Of a stretch of 64,000 nt of DNA, positions 24,100 through 36,405 are shown piece after piece. Under the pieces are notes generated by a model that did not search any database, had not been told where the DNA came from, and saw only the letters and a list, made by a program, of their open reading frames with translations. Numbering within the stretch: position 1 is the first letter of the stretch; the number at the start of each line of letters is the position of its first letter. Made by a program: the position numbers and the translations under genes. This DNA is from Dromiciops gliroides (lineage: Eukaryota > Chordata > Mammalia > Microbiotheria > Microbiotheriidae), in the NCBI RefSeq assembly GCF_019393635.1, contig NC_057866.1, positions 233,774,359 through 233,838,358 of the forward strand, given 5' to 3'.

Positions 24100-24700
24100 A
24101 TGAAAAACAGTCTGGCTTTACCAAAGCATGGTTGTTGTTTGTTCTTCAACCAATGCCATCATGGGGTGACATCTTGTCCTGTGAGTGAATTGAATTTAAC
24201 TGAGACAGAGTCATCACTTGGTCTTCACAAAGCCATCAGCCTTACTTTCTCTTCTAGAATCATCAAAATCTAGTTCCAAGAAAAAAGTCAGTATGATTAG
24301 TGATGACCCAGAATGTAGTGTATGACTTTGGAGACTTTGATGTCTTACCAAGCTCTATGTATTCCACAGTGTCTGCTTCAAGTGGGATAAGTCTTCCCAT
24401 GCTTGGGGTAGATATCCCCCTAAATCACTGTCAAGTCTGAGGCCTCTTGGTTACCCTCAGTGTGGTTTAGCCCATCTGCTGAGATGGTTTTACTCTGCTG
24501 TGGCTACTGTGGATGCTACAACTTCTTGGAGCCACAGGTGAAAGCTGGGTGACCAATTGGACACAAGAGGTGGATGAGCAGCCCTGAAAAGGGCTCAGCA
24601 AACCCTCACACCAGAGATGCTAGTCCTTCCTCAACACCTGATACACTAAAGCATATTGCAAATATATAGGGACAAGAAGGTATAAGGCTATAAATATTGG
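24100..24700. repeat. Possible ancient interspersed repeat, family unknown
   Basis: The opening gttgtttgttcttcaaccaa and catggggtgacatcttgtcc recall an old marsupial SINE or LINE tail with CTTCG-type start, but I cannot confirm it. No coding sequence is evident. Confidence 0.3.
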
Positions 24701-24723
24701 TAGGGATCAAAAAACAATTGTTT

Positions 24724-24858
24724 GGGGCAGCTAGGTGGCACAGTGTATAGAGCACTGGCCCTGGATTCAGGAGGATCAGAGTTCCAATCTAGCCTCAGAC
24801 ACTTGACTAGCTGGGTGACCCTGGGCAAGTCACTTAACTCTCATTGCCCTGCAAAAAA
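24724..24858 (+). repeat. WSINE1-like SINE copy 9
   Basis: Head, tRNA-like part and core are present; 'acacttacta' before the core is shortened to ttgactagctggg. The target duplication is unclear because both flanks are AT-rich. Confidence 0.88.
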
Positions 24859-24914
24859 AGAACTATATTTTATATAGTTTATCATAACTATATAAACTAT
24901 AGCTTATTATTTAA

Positions 24915-25375
24915 AAAAAGATGAGCAGAATGCTATCAGAAAAACGTGGAAAAACTTACATGACCTGATGCAAAGTGAAATGTACTGTATACAAAATAAC
25001 TATATTGTAAGATGATCTGCTGCTAATGACTTAGTTATTTTCAGCAAGGAAATGATCCAAGACAACTCTGAAGGATGTCTGAAAAATGCAATCCATCTAC
25101 AGAGAAAGAACTGATGGTACCTGAATACAGATGGAAGTATATTTTGTTGTTGTTGTTATAAGTTCCTTTTTCTAAAGGTTGTGTGTGTGTGTGTATGTGT
25201 GTGTGTGTACTATGTTTTGCATGACTGCACAAGTATAACTTACATTGAATTGCTTGTGTTCTTAAGGGGGAAATAGGGAAGTATGAGAATTTAGAACACA
25301 GAGTTTTAAAAATCAATCTATTTTTTTTACATATAAGGTGAAGGAAAATTCTAAATAAATAAATAGATAATTTTT
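24915..25375 (+). repeat. L1 3' end fragment
   Basis: The order gatgagcagaatgctatcag, aatgatccaagacaactctg and ggagaaagaactgatg-like, then a GT-rich run and a 3' A-rich end, matches the terminal part of the L1 family seen at 45900-47060. Only the last few hundred bases remain. Confidence 0.7.
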
Positions 25376-25379
25376 TTAA

Positions 25380-26935
25380 AAAAGAAATATAGTGATGGAT
25401 CAATGGAATAGATTAGGCACAGGAGAAACAGTAGTAAATTATTATAGTAATCTACTGTTTGATAAACCATAAGACTCCAGCTTCTGGGATGGGAACTCAG
25501 TATTTCACAAAAACTGCTAGGAAAACTGGAAGATAGTGTGGCAGAAACTAGACATAGACCAATATCTTATACTGTATATTAAATATGGTTAAAATGGGTA
25601 CATGATTTAGACTTAAAGGGTGATAGCATAGATAAATTAGGAGAGGAAGAAATAGTTTACCTCTCAGATCTATGGAGAGGAGAACAATTTATCACCAAAC
25701 AAGAGATAGAAATTATGAAACACAAAATGGATGATTTTGATTACATTAAATTAAAAAGATTTTGTACAAAAAGAAGCAATGCAGCCAAAATCGGAAGGGA
25801 AGCAGAAAGATGGGAAACAAATTTATATCCAGTGTTTCTGATAAAGGTCTCATTTCTAAAATATATAGGGAACTAAATCAAATTTATAAGAATGCAAGTC
25901 ATTCCCCAATTGAGAAATAGTCAAAGGATATGAACAGGCAGTTTTCAGATGAAGAAATCAAAGCTATCTATTGCCATATGAAAAAATGGTCTAAATCACT
26001 ATTAAATAGAGAAATTCAAGTTAAAACAACTCTGAGGTACCATCTCACAGCTATCAGATTGGCTAAAATAACAAAATTTAAAATAATAAATTAGAGAAGC
26101 TGTGGGAAAAAATGGAACACTAATGCTTTTGTTGGTGGAGTTGTGAACTGATCCAACCAATTTGGAGAGCAATTTGCTCTCCAGCAATTGCTCCAACAAT
26201 ATGCCCAAAAGTCTATGGGACTGCGCATACCTTTTGACCCAGTAATACCATTACTAGGTCTGTCTCCCAAAGAGATCATAAAGAAGGGAAAAGGATCCAC
26301 ATGTACAAAAATATTTATAGCAGTTCTCTTTATGTTATTGAAGAATTGGAAATCGAGCAAATGCCTATCAAATGGGGAATGGCTGAACAAATTGTGATAT
26401 CTGAATGTAATAGAATACTATTGTGTTGTAATAAATGATGAGCAGGTAGATTTCAGAAAAACCTGGAAAGACTTAAGTGGATTGATGCTTAGTGAAGTGA
26501 GCAGAATCAGGAGAACATTGTACACAGTAACAGAAAGACGGTATGATAGACTTAGCTCCTCTTAGCAATACAATGATCCAAGACAATTCCAAAGAACTCA
26601 TAATGGAAAATGTTCTCCACATCCAGAGAAAAGAACTGGATTCTGAAGGAATATTGGACCATGCTGTTTCTACTTTTGTTTTTGTTTTTATCTTTTTTCT
26701 TTTGGGTATTTTTTCCCTTTTGTTCTGATTCTTCTTTTACAACATGACTAATTCACAAATATGTTTAATGTGATTGTACATATGTAACCCATATCAGATT
26801 GATTTCTGTCTTAGGGAGGGAGGAAGGGAGGAAGGGAGGGAGAAAAATTTGGAACTAGAAATCTTATAAAAACAAGTGTTGAAAAGACATTCTACATGTA
26901 ACTATAAAATAATAAAATACTTTTATTATTTAAAA
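25380..26935 (+). mobile_element. 5'-truncated L1, ORF2 C-terminal part and 3' UTR
   Basis: It starts in ORF2 at gatcaatggaatagattagg and continues through the C-terminal region (KGLISKIYRELN-type codons near 25850, CCHC region near 26100) to a 3' UTR ending in a GGGAGGAAGG run and AATAAA repeats near 26930. Many stops interrupt the frame. It is colinear with, but more diverged than, the L1 at 47676-50311. Confidence 0.85.
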
Positions 26936-26968
26936 AATAAAATATAATAGATGTCAAGAACAAGAGAA

Positions 26969-27123
26969 GGGGCAGCTAGGTGGTGCAGTGGATAAAGCAC
27001 CAGCCCTGGACTCAGGAGGACCTGAGTTCAAATCCGGCCTCAGACACTTGACACTTACTAGCTGCATGACCCTGGGAAAGTCACTTAACCTTCATTGCCC
27101 CGCAAAAAAAAAAAAAAAAAAAA
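26969..27123 (+). repeat. WSINE1-like SINE copy 10
   Basis: Complete copy with a homogeneous A-tail of about 20 bases (27104-27123), suggesting relative youth. Flanks caagagaa and ccaaggga are at best a weak duplication. Confidence 0.92.
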
Positions 27124-27129
27124 CCAAGG

Positions 27130-28800
27130 GAAAAGTAAGAGTCAAAGATGAACCCAGGGTGTCAAGTATTTAGGACAGGAAATCCTGGAGGAGGTATTAT
27201 TTGGAGGCATAGAAAGAAGGAGGAGAATAAGAGGAAAATGGTGAGGCCAATTTTGGATTTGTGAGACATTCAGGTAAAGATGATTATCAGACAGGGTTCC
27301 TGGCCTGGAATTCATAAAAGTTTAAGTTCTACCATTTATCATTGTAATTATTATTTCATCATGGGAATTTCATTCAAGTACAGATAACTTTAAATCTAAT
27401 GTCAAAAGGAATGAAAATCTAAACACTCCTTTATACTCATGATTTTTCTTTATGGGTCTCAAAAACACCTCTTCTTGGAAGTTTTTTTTATTGCACTGTA
27501 ATGATTATTTTACCACAAACCTACCTACCACATAAGTTAGAAAGTGGATGAGCTGCTTTGGAAGCATTGAAGGGATCTACTACAGTAGAAACTGTGGATA
27601 TATCGCACATGTTGATTATCTAAAATAGCTCTCTAAGTTCATAAATCATCTATTTTGAGTAGTTTGATTTGATATGAAGGAAATGTCTCATAAGGTTCAT
27701 TGGTCGGGAGCTACATCTAGTTTTGTCTTAGAGAACAATCCAAACATTTAGGGCTCTATAAAAATCATTATTTACTCATATTGGACCCCATCCAGTGGTA
27801 AATCAAGAGGAAGAACAGCACTCCTTGCTAGTCTTCTAAGAGTCCTGAAAAGTCAAGGGAGACTTTAATGGTGACCATTTTTTCAGAACATAATGGGTTA
27901 TTGATGAATGGACAATGGACAAAATATTTCAAAAACACTGAGCCAGACAACACCAAGGAGTGTTATATTCACCCCAACTCATTAATAGTAATGTCTATTT
28001 TTATAGTACATCTCTTCTCCTATGGTAGTTTTATTGGGGGGAAAATGTCACCCAGAGATTGAACCAGATTTTCACATTAGTCAAAGAACAAGAGAAATTT
28101 TCTTAAACTCATAGTAAGAATTTTATATCCCAGTACCATTATCTATTTTGCTCTTCTGTGTACTAAGTTAAAATGTCTCTTCTGGATTCTTTTACCTAAG
28201 ACTTGGGAATGATAATAGAATTTCCATATGACACTCAAGCTACAGTATTATTAAAAGGAAGAAAGATAATCTTAGATTTTTCCAAATAACTATTGCCAGC
28301 ATCTAATAACAAACTTAACTTATACTTATACTGAAAAGAAATATATACAGTTATCAATCACTGATGTTAATTCATACTTTCAAGCAACGATCTATGAAGA
28401 AATTACATTAGAGAATGAGTCATGATCCTATTATCCACGGGACCTTAATTTAGTACACCGGTTTTGAAATTATTCTAGCAACATATTTTAAGATGTGACA
28501 TATTGACATTTATTGCATAAAAATTTACTTGTACATTTTGCTAGTTGGGCTCAATTTTTATTTTCAGGTACAAAATGTGCATTGGTGTTGAGTAAAAAAT
28601 AATACTGTCTACTCACCATTATTCCCAGAGGAACAGAGGCAGCCAGCTGTTTCTTTCACCTCAGAAGAACTGCACAAGGTTTTTAGGTAGTCAAGAAGTT
28701 TGCAGTATCCTACCCATTCTGTTTATCAATTCAGTAGCTATAATTTTCTCCCTTGTTCTAGGGCTGGCTCTTTTACAGGAGAAACTCCCATTTACCTTAT
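27130..28800. other. Unassigned sequence
   Basis: No repeat, RNA or coding signal is evident. A 64-codon open frame at 27868-28062 has no recognisable features. Confidence 0.5.
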
Positions 28801-28814
28801 TCCTTCAATCCCAA

Positions 28815-29035
28815 TGTTTAGAATCTGTTATGGTGTCTTGAATATAGTAGGTACCCAATAAATTGGTGTAGTGGGAAAGGTGATGATTTTTAAACCAGAA
28901 AGAAGTCTCCAGGTTTGAATGTTTCCTATGTTAGTTATTAGCTATCGGACCTTGGGAAATTATTTCATTTTATTGTGTTTCAGTTTCTTCATCTATAAAA
29001 TGAGGAGATCAAACTATATACATGATATGAATGAT
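28815..29035 (+). repeat. L2 tail followed by MIR
   Basis: An L2-like end (gaatatagtaggtacccaataaat) leads into a MIR body with caggtttgaatgtttcct and tcagtttcttcatctataaaatgagg. Both are old, pre-marsupial repeats. Confidence 0.7.
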
Positions 29036-29039
29036 CCTG

Positions 29040-29940
29040 TCATTTATTGTATTCTCTGATCATGAGAAATATTTGTTGAAGTAATGAATCAGTGAATATT
29101 TATAGCTCTACTTGATAATGTAAAGCCTTAGTTTGAAGTATTAATAAGGGGGATGATGACTTTAGGTATGCAAAGGACTTAGAATTTGTTCGTCACTCCA
29201 AATACTGGAGATAAGTACTAAAAATATTATTATAACAATTTTATAGATAAAGAAGCTAACTCAAAGGCTATGTTATTTGCTCATGGTAAATAACACAAGA
29301 CTCACCAAACTTGATGACTGATTGCTACCCAATGCTTGTGATTTATATAGGACCAAATAATACTGTCAGAAAGTATATAGACAGCATTTCTAAAGATTAT
29401 GGAGTCCTAATTAAAAATTAATTAAATTAAATTGGAAGAGTTTTAGAAAAGAAAGGCTGCTTTGAAAAATGAAAAACTCCTCAATAATATGGCTTTTAAC
29501 AATGAAACAAGGAGAATAGAGAAAAATGGAAAAAACCCTATTTTAACAAATCATAAGCTCAATTTAATCAACAAAATAATATACTAGCCTAAAAAACTAA
29601 CTCAAAATGCATTTATTAAGTATTTACTTAGTACCAGAGACTATGTTTATGTAATTGTAGAATGTGTTGACAGACTGATACTATCCAAAACACAAGAATG
29701 TATAATCCTGCCGTACTCTTCAACTGACATCACATCTGGCACCTTGTTCAGGTCTTGACACCACATTTTGGAAGGATGTTGACAAGACAGAATGGATCCA
29801 AAGAAGATCTTCTGCACTCATGCAGAAATTTAGAGGATGTCATATATGTACCCACTGAAGGAACTGACAATGGTTCACCTGTAAAGAGAAGGCTTAAAGA
29901 TAACATGAAAAATTAACAAGCTTCTTTACAGAGAGTTCAG
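29040..29940. other. Unassigned sequence
   Basis: AT-rich sequence without recognisable repeat, RNA or exon. Around 29740-29900 it is slightly richer in GC, but no open frame continues. Confidence 0.45.
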
Positions 29941-29942
29941 AG

Positions 29943-30215
29943 GCAAGTAGGTGGATCAGTGGATAAAGTGCTGGACCTAGAGTCAGGATGACCTGAATTC
30001 AAATTTACCATCAGACACTTAACAACTGTGCATGACCCTGTGCAAGTCATTTAACCTTTGCCTTAGTTTCCTTAATAGTAAAATAGGGATAATAACAGCA
30101 TGTACCCTGCAGGGTTGTTGTGAGGATCAATACAAATAATGTTTTAATAATAATGTTTAGCACAATGCCTGGCAGATAGCAGGTGTTTAATAAATACTTA
30201 TTCCCTTCCTCCCTA
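29943..30215 (+). repeat. MAR1-type SINE, full length and old
   Basis: The head aggcaagtaggtggatcagt, core catgaccctgtgcaagtcat and long tail (aaaatagggataataacagc, ggttgttgtgaggatcaata, cctggcagatagcaggtgtt) give the complete order of a CORE-SINE with an L2-like 3' end. Diverged from its consensus by many substitutions. Confidence 0.8.
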
Positions 30216-30219
30216 AAGC

Positions 30220-31560
30220 ACAGTGTTGCTTCACTATGTTGTGGTTTCACCACCACTGAGAAGTCTTCAGATAAAGTCAGGATGATCATACATCAGAGAG
30301 TTTATGGTAGAAATTCCTATTCAGGTATGGCTTAAACTAAATGACCCCAAAGATCCCTCCAAACCCTAATATTCTTCATGATTTCTTTTCTAACTCATAG
30401 AATCACAGAATTCCCAATAATGAATTCATTTTATTACGATAAAAGATATGTTTATACACACATACTTATAAAAACCGTAGTGTACACACAAACATAGCTT
30501 ACTTGTTCTCTCTACTTCGAGGTATAGTGTGTGTGTGTGTGTGTCTAGATTTGTTATTTCATTGGTGTGGAGAAATCTCAAATTTAAGAAACTCTGACCA
30601 CTAATGTAGATTCAGTTCAATTCAATTTAATTCATTTATCAAGTTGGAGGGGCTATGGAAACTAGTAAACTGTTTGTGGAACTGTGAATTGGCCTATCCA
30701 TTCTGGAAAATAATTTGGAATTAGGACAGAGGTGAGAGAGGGGTAGGGAACCCATGATTCCTGGTCCTGCTGGGCCTTCCATTTAGGATCTGGTCCAATG
30801 GGAGATCAATTGCTTTACCTTCCTTGTTCACTACCACCACCTAGTGGATAGACCTAGATACAGATATAAGTATAGGCATAGAAATGGAGATTGTGATAGC
30901 AATAAAGATAGAGAAAATAGGTAGAGATAGAGAAGCTATTTAGAGAGAAGATAAATAATAGAGACAGAGAGATAGAGCTAAAGAGAAAGATTGGCTCAAT
31001 AGACTTTCCAGCTCTATGTCATTATATGCATTTATGGACCTTTTGGTTTGTTTGTTTTTCCAGTATGAATATTTTATCTGTCCCCTTTCACATCATTATG
31101 TATTACCTACTCTGTGCAATTAGTATAGCATCATGGGGGAGGCAGGGGAGATGGTGAAGGAAGGAGCATCTAGAGTGTCTCTACAGGAAAAGGGAATCCT
31201 TCAGTTTTAACTCTGTACAAGGCATCTTCAATGACCCTTCTGAGCATCTGAGGAGATCAGAGGATCCTTAGCTTTATCTTATGCTTCATGTAAATACTTG
31301 AAGAACTTTGGAACAAAAATAACTATCCCTCTATTCTAGAATCTTACCTAATTTCAACATTTCCATGGGAAATATTTGAGGAGAGCTTCAAAACTGCACC
31401 TTGTTAATATGGTTTTTTTTAAATTAACAAAAAGATAAAGTGAGATCTAGAACCCTCAATCTATGTTTTATTATTATTGTTTACTATTATTGCCTCACTA
31501 TCAACCTGGAAACTGGGGCTGAGAGGCTCTAAATTATTACAGTATTAGAATATAAAATCT
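30220..31560. other. Unassigned sequence with short GATA/GAGA-type runs
   Basis: A GT run lies at about 30525-30545 and a loose AGATAGAGA-type low-complexity stretch at about 30850-30985. No gene or repeat family is supported. Confidence 0.5.
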
Positions 31561-31569
31561 GAGTGTTAT

Positions 31570-31735
31570 AGCTGGAAGGGACCATAGATGTCATCTAGCC
31601 TAACCTCTTATTTTATAGAAGGGGATAGTGATAATTAGATAGGGAAAAGAGAGCTAACCAAGGTTACATACAAGTTAGTGGCAGAATCTTTTGACTCCAT
31701 GGTCCATGTGTTTTTGTACATAATACAAATTCTTC
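31570..31735 (+). repeat. MIR/THER-type SINE relic
   Basis: The order gttatagctggaagggacca, tagatgtcatctagcctaac, accaaggttacatacaagtt and agtggcagaatcttttgact follows an ancient mammalian SINE of the MIR group. Diverged. Confidence 0.6.
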
Positions 31736-31764
31736 TAACCATGTGCACTCCCGGGTATTTTTTC

Positions 31765-32400
31765 TCTAAGTTTTATTAATGTTTTGTTTTTGAGTTATAT
31801 TTACTCTCAATTCATGAAAGATCTCTTGTAATGAAGTAAAATAGTGAAGTGAAAATATGTGACCTCATCTGAAAGTATATGCAACATTTCACGTATGCAT
31901 ATATATGCATATTCATAACATATTCATATATATGTCACCTTTCACCTCTCTATCTGTCAAATGTAAGGAAATATGTTTTCTTTCCTGCCTACTTTCTGCT
32001 ACTTCACTGAGAAAAAAAGAATGGAAAAATAAAATTTTTATAGCAAGCATGTAGAGTCAAACAAAAGAAATTCCTTCAATGACTATAATATGTATATGTG
32101 CGTGTTTAGTCATGTGTATAGTTGCATTCTACACTCTAAATTCAGTCCTATCTCAGTAATGGATAGCCTTTTTCTTTATCAGTCGTCTGGAATCCTGAAT
32201 GGTCATTTTCTTGATCTTACAACTATGTGGCTATAAGATCAATACAATTTATACTTCTTACAACTTGGAAAATTGTTTTTACATTTTTATTGTATAAAAT
32301 GTTCTGGTTTTGCTCATTTATTTCATCAATTTATAAAAGTCCTCATTAATTTTTAGATTATTGAGGTTATTGTGTCTCCTTCTCTGCTACTTCTACACTA
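31765..32400 (-). repeat. Old LINE 3' end, probably L1-type
   Basis: The phrases caagcatgtagagtcaaac and ttgtataaaatgttctggtt, followed by cttatttcatcaattt-type sequence, resemble the 3' region of the older L1 at 56820-60535. Degenerate, with no open frame. Confidence 0.45.
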
Positions 32401-33202
32401 TTTTACATGGTCATCTCATCAGCTCCCATAGATTTAATTATCATCCCAATGCTAATCATGTTCAAATCTACCTATCCTGCCCTAAGTTCTTTACTGACCT
32501 CTACTCTAACATCTTCAATTTTCTTTAAGGCAAAAATCTGGATATACAGTAGACATCTTTTTTTTTTCAGAGCAACAAACATTTATTTTATTTTTTCTAG
32601 TTACATGTAAGGGTAGTTTACAACATTCATTTTCATAAGTTTTAAAGTTCCAAGTTTTTCTCCCTCCCTCCTCCACAAGACATCAACCAATCTGATATAT
32701 GTTATATATGTACAATCCACAAGTGCTCTTTCTATCAGTTATTTCTATGGGGGTGAATAGTGTCTTTCATTATTAGTCCCTTGGGAATCATTGCATTGCT
32801 GAGAGTAGTTAAGTCATTCACAATTGCTCATCAAACAATACTGCTGTCACTATGCACAATGTCCTCCCAGTTCTGCTCACTTCACTATACATCAGTTCAT
32901 AAGTCTTTCCAGGTTTTTCTGGGATCATCCTGTTTGTCATTTCCTAAAGCACAATACCATTCCACTACAATCATATATCACAGCTTCTTCAGTCATTTCG
33001 CAATTGATGGATATTCCCTTGATTTCCAATTCTTAGCCACCACAAAGAGTTGCTATAAATATTTTTTGTACAATTTTTCTCCCTTTTCTCGTTTTCATGA
33101 TTACTATTGTTAACTGTTTCCCTCCATCCTATTCCCTTCCCTGTGATATTTATTCTATTATCTATCTTCTTTCACCCTATCCCTCTTCAAAAGGGATTTG
33201 CT

Positions 33203-34013
33203 CAAAGACCTCAATCTCATTAGAATTGGCTCAAGGAGGGAATAACATACACACTCAATTGGGTGGAGTAATCTCTCTAACCCTGCAGGAAAATAGGAGG
33301 GAAGGGGGATAAAGAGAGAGGGGCAAAAGGAGGAAGGGCAGATTGGGGGAAGGGACAGTCAGAAGCAAACTCCTTTTGAAGAGTGATAGGATGAAAGAAG
33401 ATGGATAATAGAATAAATATCATGGGGAAGGGAATAGGATGGAAGGGAAACAGGTAACAACAGTAATCATGAAAAAGAGAAAAGGGGGGAAAATTGTATG
33501 AAAAATATTTATAGCAACTCTTGGTGGAGGCTAAGAATTGAGAATCAAGGGAATGTCTGTCAATTGAGGAATGATGGAAAAAGCTGTGTTATATGATTGT
33601 AGTGGAATGGTCTTGTGCTACAGGAAATGACAAACAGGATGATCCCAAAAATACCTGGAAAGACTAATGAACATTGATGTATAGTGAAGTGAACAGAGCT
33701 GAGAGGACATTGTGCATAGTGACAGCAGTATTTGTTCAATGAGCAATTGTGAATGACAACTACTCTCAGCATTGCAATGATCCAAGACAATCCCAAGGAA
33801 CTAAGGAGGAAGCTTACTATGCACCCCTATAGAAAGAACTGATAAAAAGAACACTTGTGGATTGTACATATATAACCTGGTTGTGATCTTGTGGATGGGG
33901 GAGGAAAGGGAGAGAGGGAGAAAAATTTGGAACTCTAAATCTTATGAAAATGAATGTTGAAAACTACCCTTACATGTAACTGGAAAATAAAATAAATGTT
34001 GCTAAATTTTTAA
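33203..34013 (+). mobile_element. HAL1-like insertion inside its own family, opposite orientation
   Basis: A 5'-truncated forward copy starts in the spacer (caaagacctcaatctcatta), crosses the same spacer-to-tail junction as the host copy, and ends in A-rich sequence at 34013. Perfect aaaagggatttgct at 33189-33202 and 34014-34027 flanks it, and removing it rejoins the host element. The two copies together form a long inverted repeat. Confidence 0.85.
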
Positions 34014-34242
34014 AAAAGGGATTTGCTTCTGTCTGTCCCCCCAATCTGTCCTCCTTTCTTTTGCCCCTCTCTCTTTATCCCTTTCCTTTCCTATTTTCCT
34101 GCAGGGTTAGATAGATTACTCCACCCAATTGCAGGTGTATGTTATTCCCTCCTTGAGCCAATTCTGATGAGATTGAGGACTTTGAGCCAATTCTGATGAG
34201 TGTTTGGCTCATTTACTGCCCAGATTAAATAGATTACTCCAC

Positions 34243-34243
<1 letters not shown>

Positions 34244-34327
<84 letters not shown>
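34244..34327. repeat. (GA)n microsatellite of about 84 bp
   Basis: An uninterrupted GA run, followed to about 34410 by GAGTGAGAGAGTGTGTG variants. It lies in the HAL1-like spacer, where the other copies hold only a short GA/GT run. The Ser/Leu open frame on the minus strand is a repeat artefact. Confidence 0.95.
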
Positions 34328-34330
<3 letters not shown>

Positions 34331-34631
34331 GAGTGAGAGAGTGAGTGAGAGAGAGTGTGAGAGAGTGTGTGAGAGAGTGTGTGAGAGAGTGTGTGAGAGT
34401 GTGTGTGTTTTCATCCCTTCTTGATGCAACTCTGATAAGATTAAGGTTTTTGAACCTATTCTGATGAATGTAAAATTCATTTACTGCCCTGATCCTCCCC
34501 CATCTCTTCCCCCAATCGATAAGCCATTTCCTTTTTCTTTTATGTGGGATTTCACCCCATGCTTCCTCTACCCTTCCCCCTCCCCCAGTGTATTCCCCTC
34601 ACCCTTCAATTTGACCCTAAAGATGTCATCA

Positions 34632-34745
34632 TGGAGCAGCTAGGCAACACAGTGGACAAGCATCCACCCTGGACCCAGGGGGATCCCAGCCAAAACCCAA
34701 CCTCAGACACAAGACAGTCACCCACTGCACAACCCCAGGTATGTC
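34632..34745 (+). repeat. SINE-derived block inside the HAL1-like spacer, copy B
   Basis: The forward strand reads gagcagctaggcaacacagt, then ccctggacccaggggg and aacctcagacaca, a worn WSINE-like sequence without an A-tail or target duplication. It sits antisense to the host element just after ORF1, as does copy A. Confidence 0.7.
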
Positions 34746-34761
34746 CCGAAACTCCAATTTT

Positions 34762-35560
34762 TTATGGTTCTCTAGGGTCTTGTATTTGAAAGTCAAATTT
34801 GCCATTCAGTTCAGGTCTTTTCATCACAAATACCTGAAAGTCCTCTTTTTCATTAAAGTCCCATTTTTCCTCTGAAAGATTATATACAGTTTTGCTGGAT
34901 ACTTGATTCTTGGTTGTAATCCCAATTCCTTTGCCCTCTGGAATATCATATTCCATGCCCTCCAGTCCTTTAATGTAGAAACTGCTAGATCTTGTACTAT
35001 CCTGACTGGGGATCCACAGTACTTGAATTATTTCTTTTTGGCAGCTTGCAATATTTTATCCTTTACCTGAGAGCTCTGGAATTTGGCTATAATATTCCTA
35101 GGAGTTTTCCTTTTGTGATCTCTTTCAGGATGTGATTGGTGGATTCTTTTAATTTCTATTTTAGTTTCTGCTTCTAGAATATCAGGGAAATTTTCCCTGA
35201 CAATTTCTTGGAAGATGATGTCTAAGCTCTTTGCTTGATCATGGTTTTCAGGTAGACCAATAATTTTCAAATTATCTCTCCTGGACCTATTTTCCAGTTT
35301 AGGAGTTTTTCTAAGAAGATATTTCACGTTGCCCTCTATTTTTTTATCCATTTGGATTTGCTTTATTGTGTCTTGGTTTTTCATAAAGCCACTAGCTTCC
35401 ATTTGTTCAATCCTAATTCTTGGGTAATTATTTTCATCAGAGAGCTTTTGTACCTTCTTTTCCATTTGGCCAATTTGGCTTTTCAAGCTGTTGACTTTTT
35501 TTTTCATGTCTTTCCTGCATCACCCTCCTTTCTCTTTCCATTTTTTCCTCTACCTCTCTA
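34762..35560 (-). pseudogene. L1 ORF1 of the HAL1-like element, nearly complete but broken
   Basis: ORF1 protein binds L1 RNA and has an N-terminal coiled coil, RRM and C-terminal domain. The open stretch 35028-35507 (159 codons) shows a heptad-like MKKKVNSLKSQIGQMEKKVQ and the RRM-region RRDNLKIIGLPEN. It stops at a TAA just before FKYCG. The C-terminal domain continues beyond this stop, shifts frame once, and closes with FQIQDPREP at 34762. Codons upstream of 35507 can be followed with shifts. One stop plus at least one shift make it inactive as it stands. Confidence 0.82.
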
Positions 35561-36405
35561 ACTTTATCTTCAAAGTCCTTTTTGACCACCTCTATGGATT
35601 GAGACCAATTCAAATTTTTCTTGGAAGCTTTAGATATATGGGTCCTGATGTTTATATCTTCCTCTGAGGGTACACCTCAATCTTCCTTGTCACTAAAGAA
35701 ACTTTCTATGGTTCTCACCTTTCTCTGTCTGCTCATCTTGCCTTTCTTTAACTTGACTTTCAGCTCCTTAAAGTGGGGCACTGTTTCCAGGCTGCAGTAT
35801 CCCAAGCTTCAGAAGGTCCCAGGTGGTATGATTTAAGGAGGAGCAGGTTTTTCACTTGCCTGGCCTGTTCCCTGATCCATAGATAACCCCAGACCAACTT
35901 GCTAATCAACCAGATTTGTGTGTTGTGGTTGTCAGCTCTGACAAGCCTGTGTCCCTCTTCCACCTGGGCCACTGCTACTCAAGCCTACCTTCTGGTTCCC
36001 AGCAGAGGTGAAAAACCCAAGTTCTGCCTCAGCACCAGCATAGACCCCTGTAATCTCTCCCCTGGCAAGGGCTCAGCCCTCTCACCAGACTGTGAGCTTA
36101 GTTCCAGAGGACACTGGTGCTGCAGCTGATTCAGAGGCTCTGGGAGGGTCTCTTTCTCGGGCAAGACCTTCCAGGGACTGGATCTGTGTCAGGGCGACTG
36201 TGGGCTTGGGCTCCACTCCTGTCTCAGCACATCAGCTCCCTCCTTTGGACCTTCCAAGCCATCCTTGGCTGGAAGATGATTTCAGAACATTCTCTTGTGG
36301 ATTTTGCTGCTCCAGGAATTGTCCTATGGCATTATTTGGATGGTTTTTGGAGTGATCGTGTCATGAGTTCAAGAGCTCACTGCCTTTCCTTAGCCATCTT
36401 GGCTC
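35560..36405 (-). promoter_or_regulatory. 5' UTR and presumed internal promoter of the HAL1-like element
   Basis: L1-type elements start transcription from inside their 5' UTR. This stretch is richer in GC than its surroundings and begins with the L1-type gagccaagatgg, whose caagatgg resembles a YY1 site in known mammalian L1s. Promoter function here is inferred from position and that motif only. Confidence 0.5.

Larger units (their letters stand above)
32560..36405 (-). mobile_element. Full-length HAL1-like element with 15-bp target duplications
   Basis: The minus strand starts at the L1 5' end, gagccaagatggctaaggaa, at 36405. A GC-richer 5' UTR (about 35560-36405), ORF1 (34762-35560), a spacer with a SINE-derived block and a (GA)n array, and a short L1 tail follow, ending in a T run at 32560 on +. 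The spacer joins only the last codons of ORF2 (near 33065 on +), so ORF2 is lost. Perfect tacagtagacatctt at 32545-32559 and 36406-36420 flanks it, showing insertion into L2 by L1 machinery. A second copy of the family (33203-34013) lies inside it. Confidence 0.87.

Noticed and set aside
34142..34480. 112-codon minus-strand open frame of Ser-Leu repeats
   Set aside because: It is the (GA)n array read in one frame inside a HAL1-like element.
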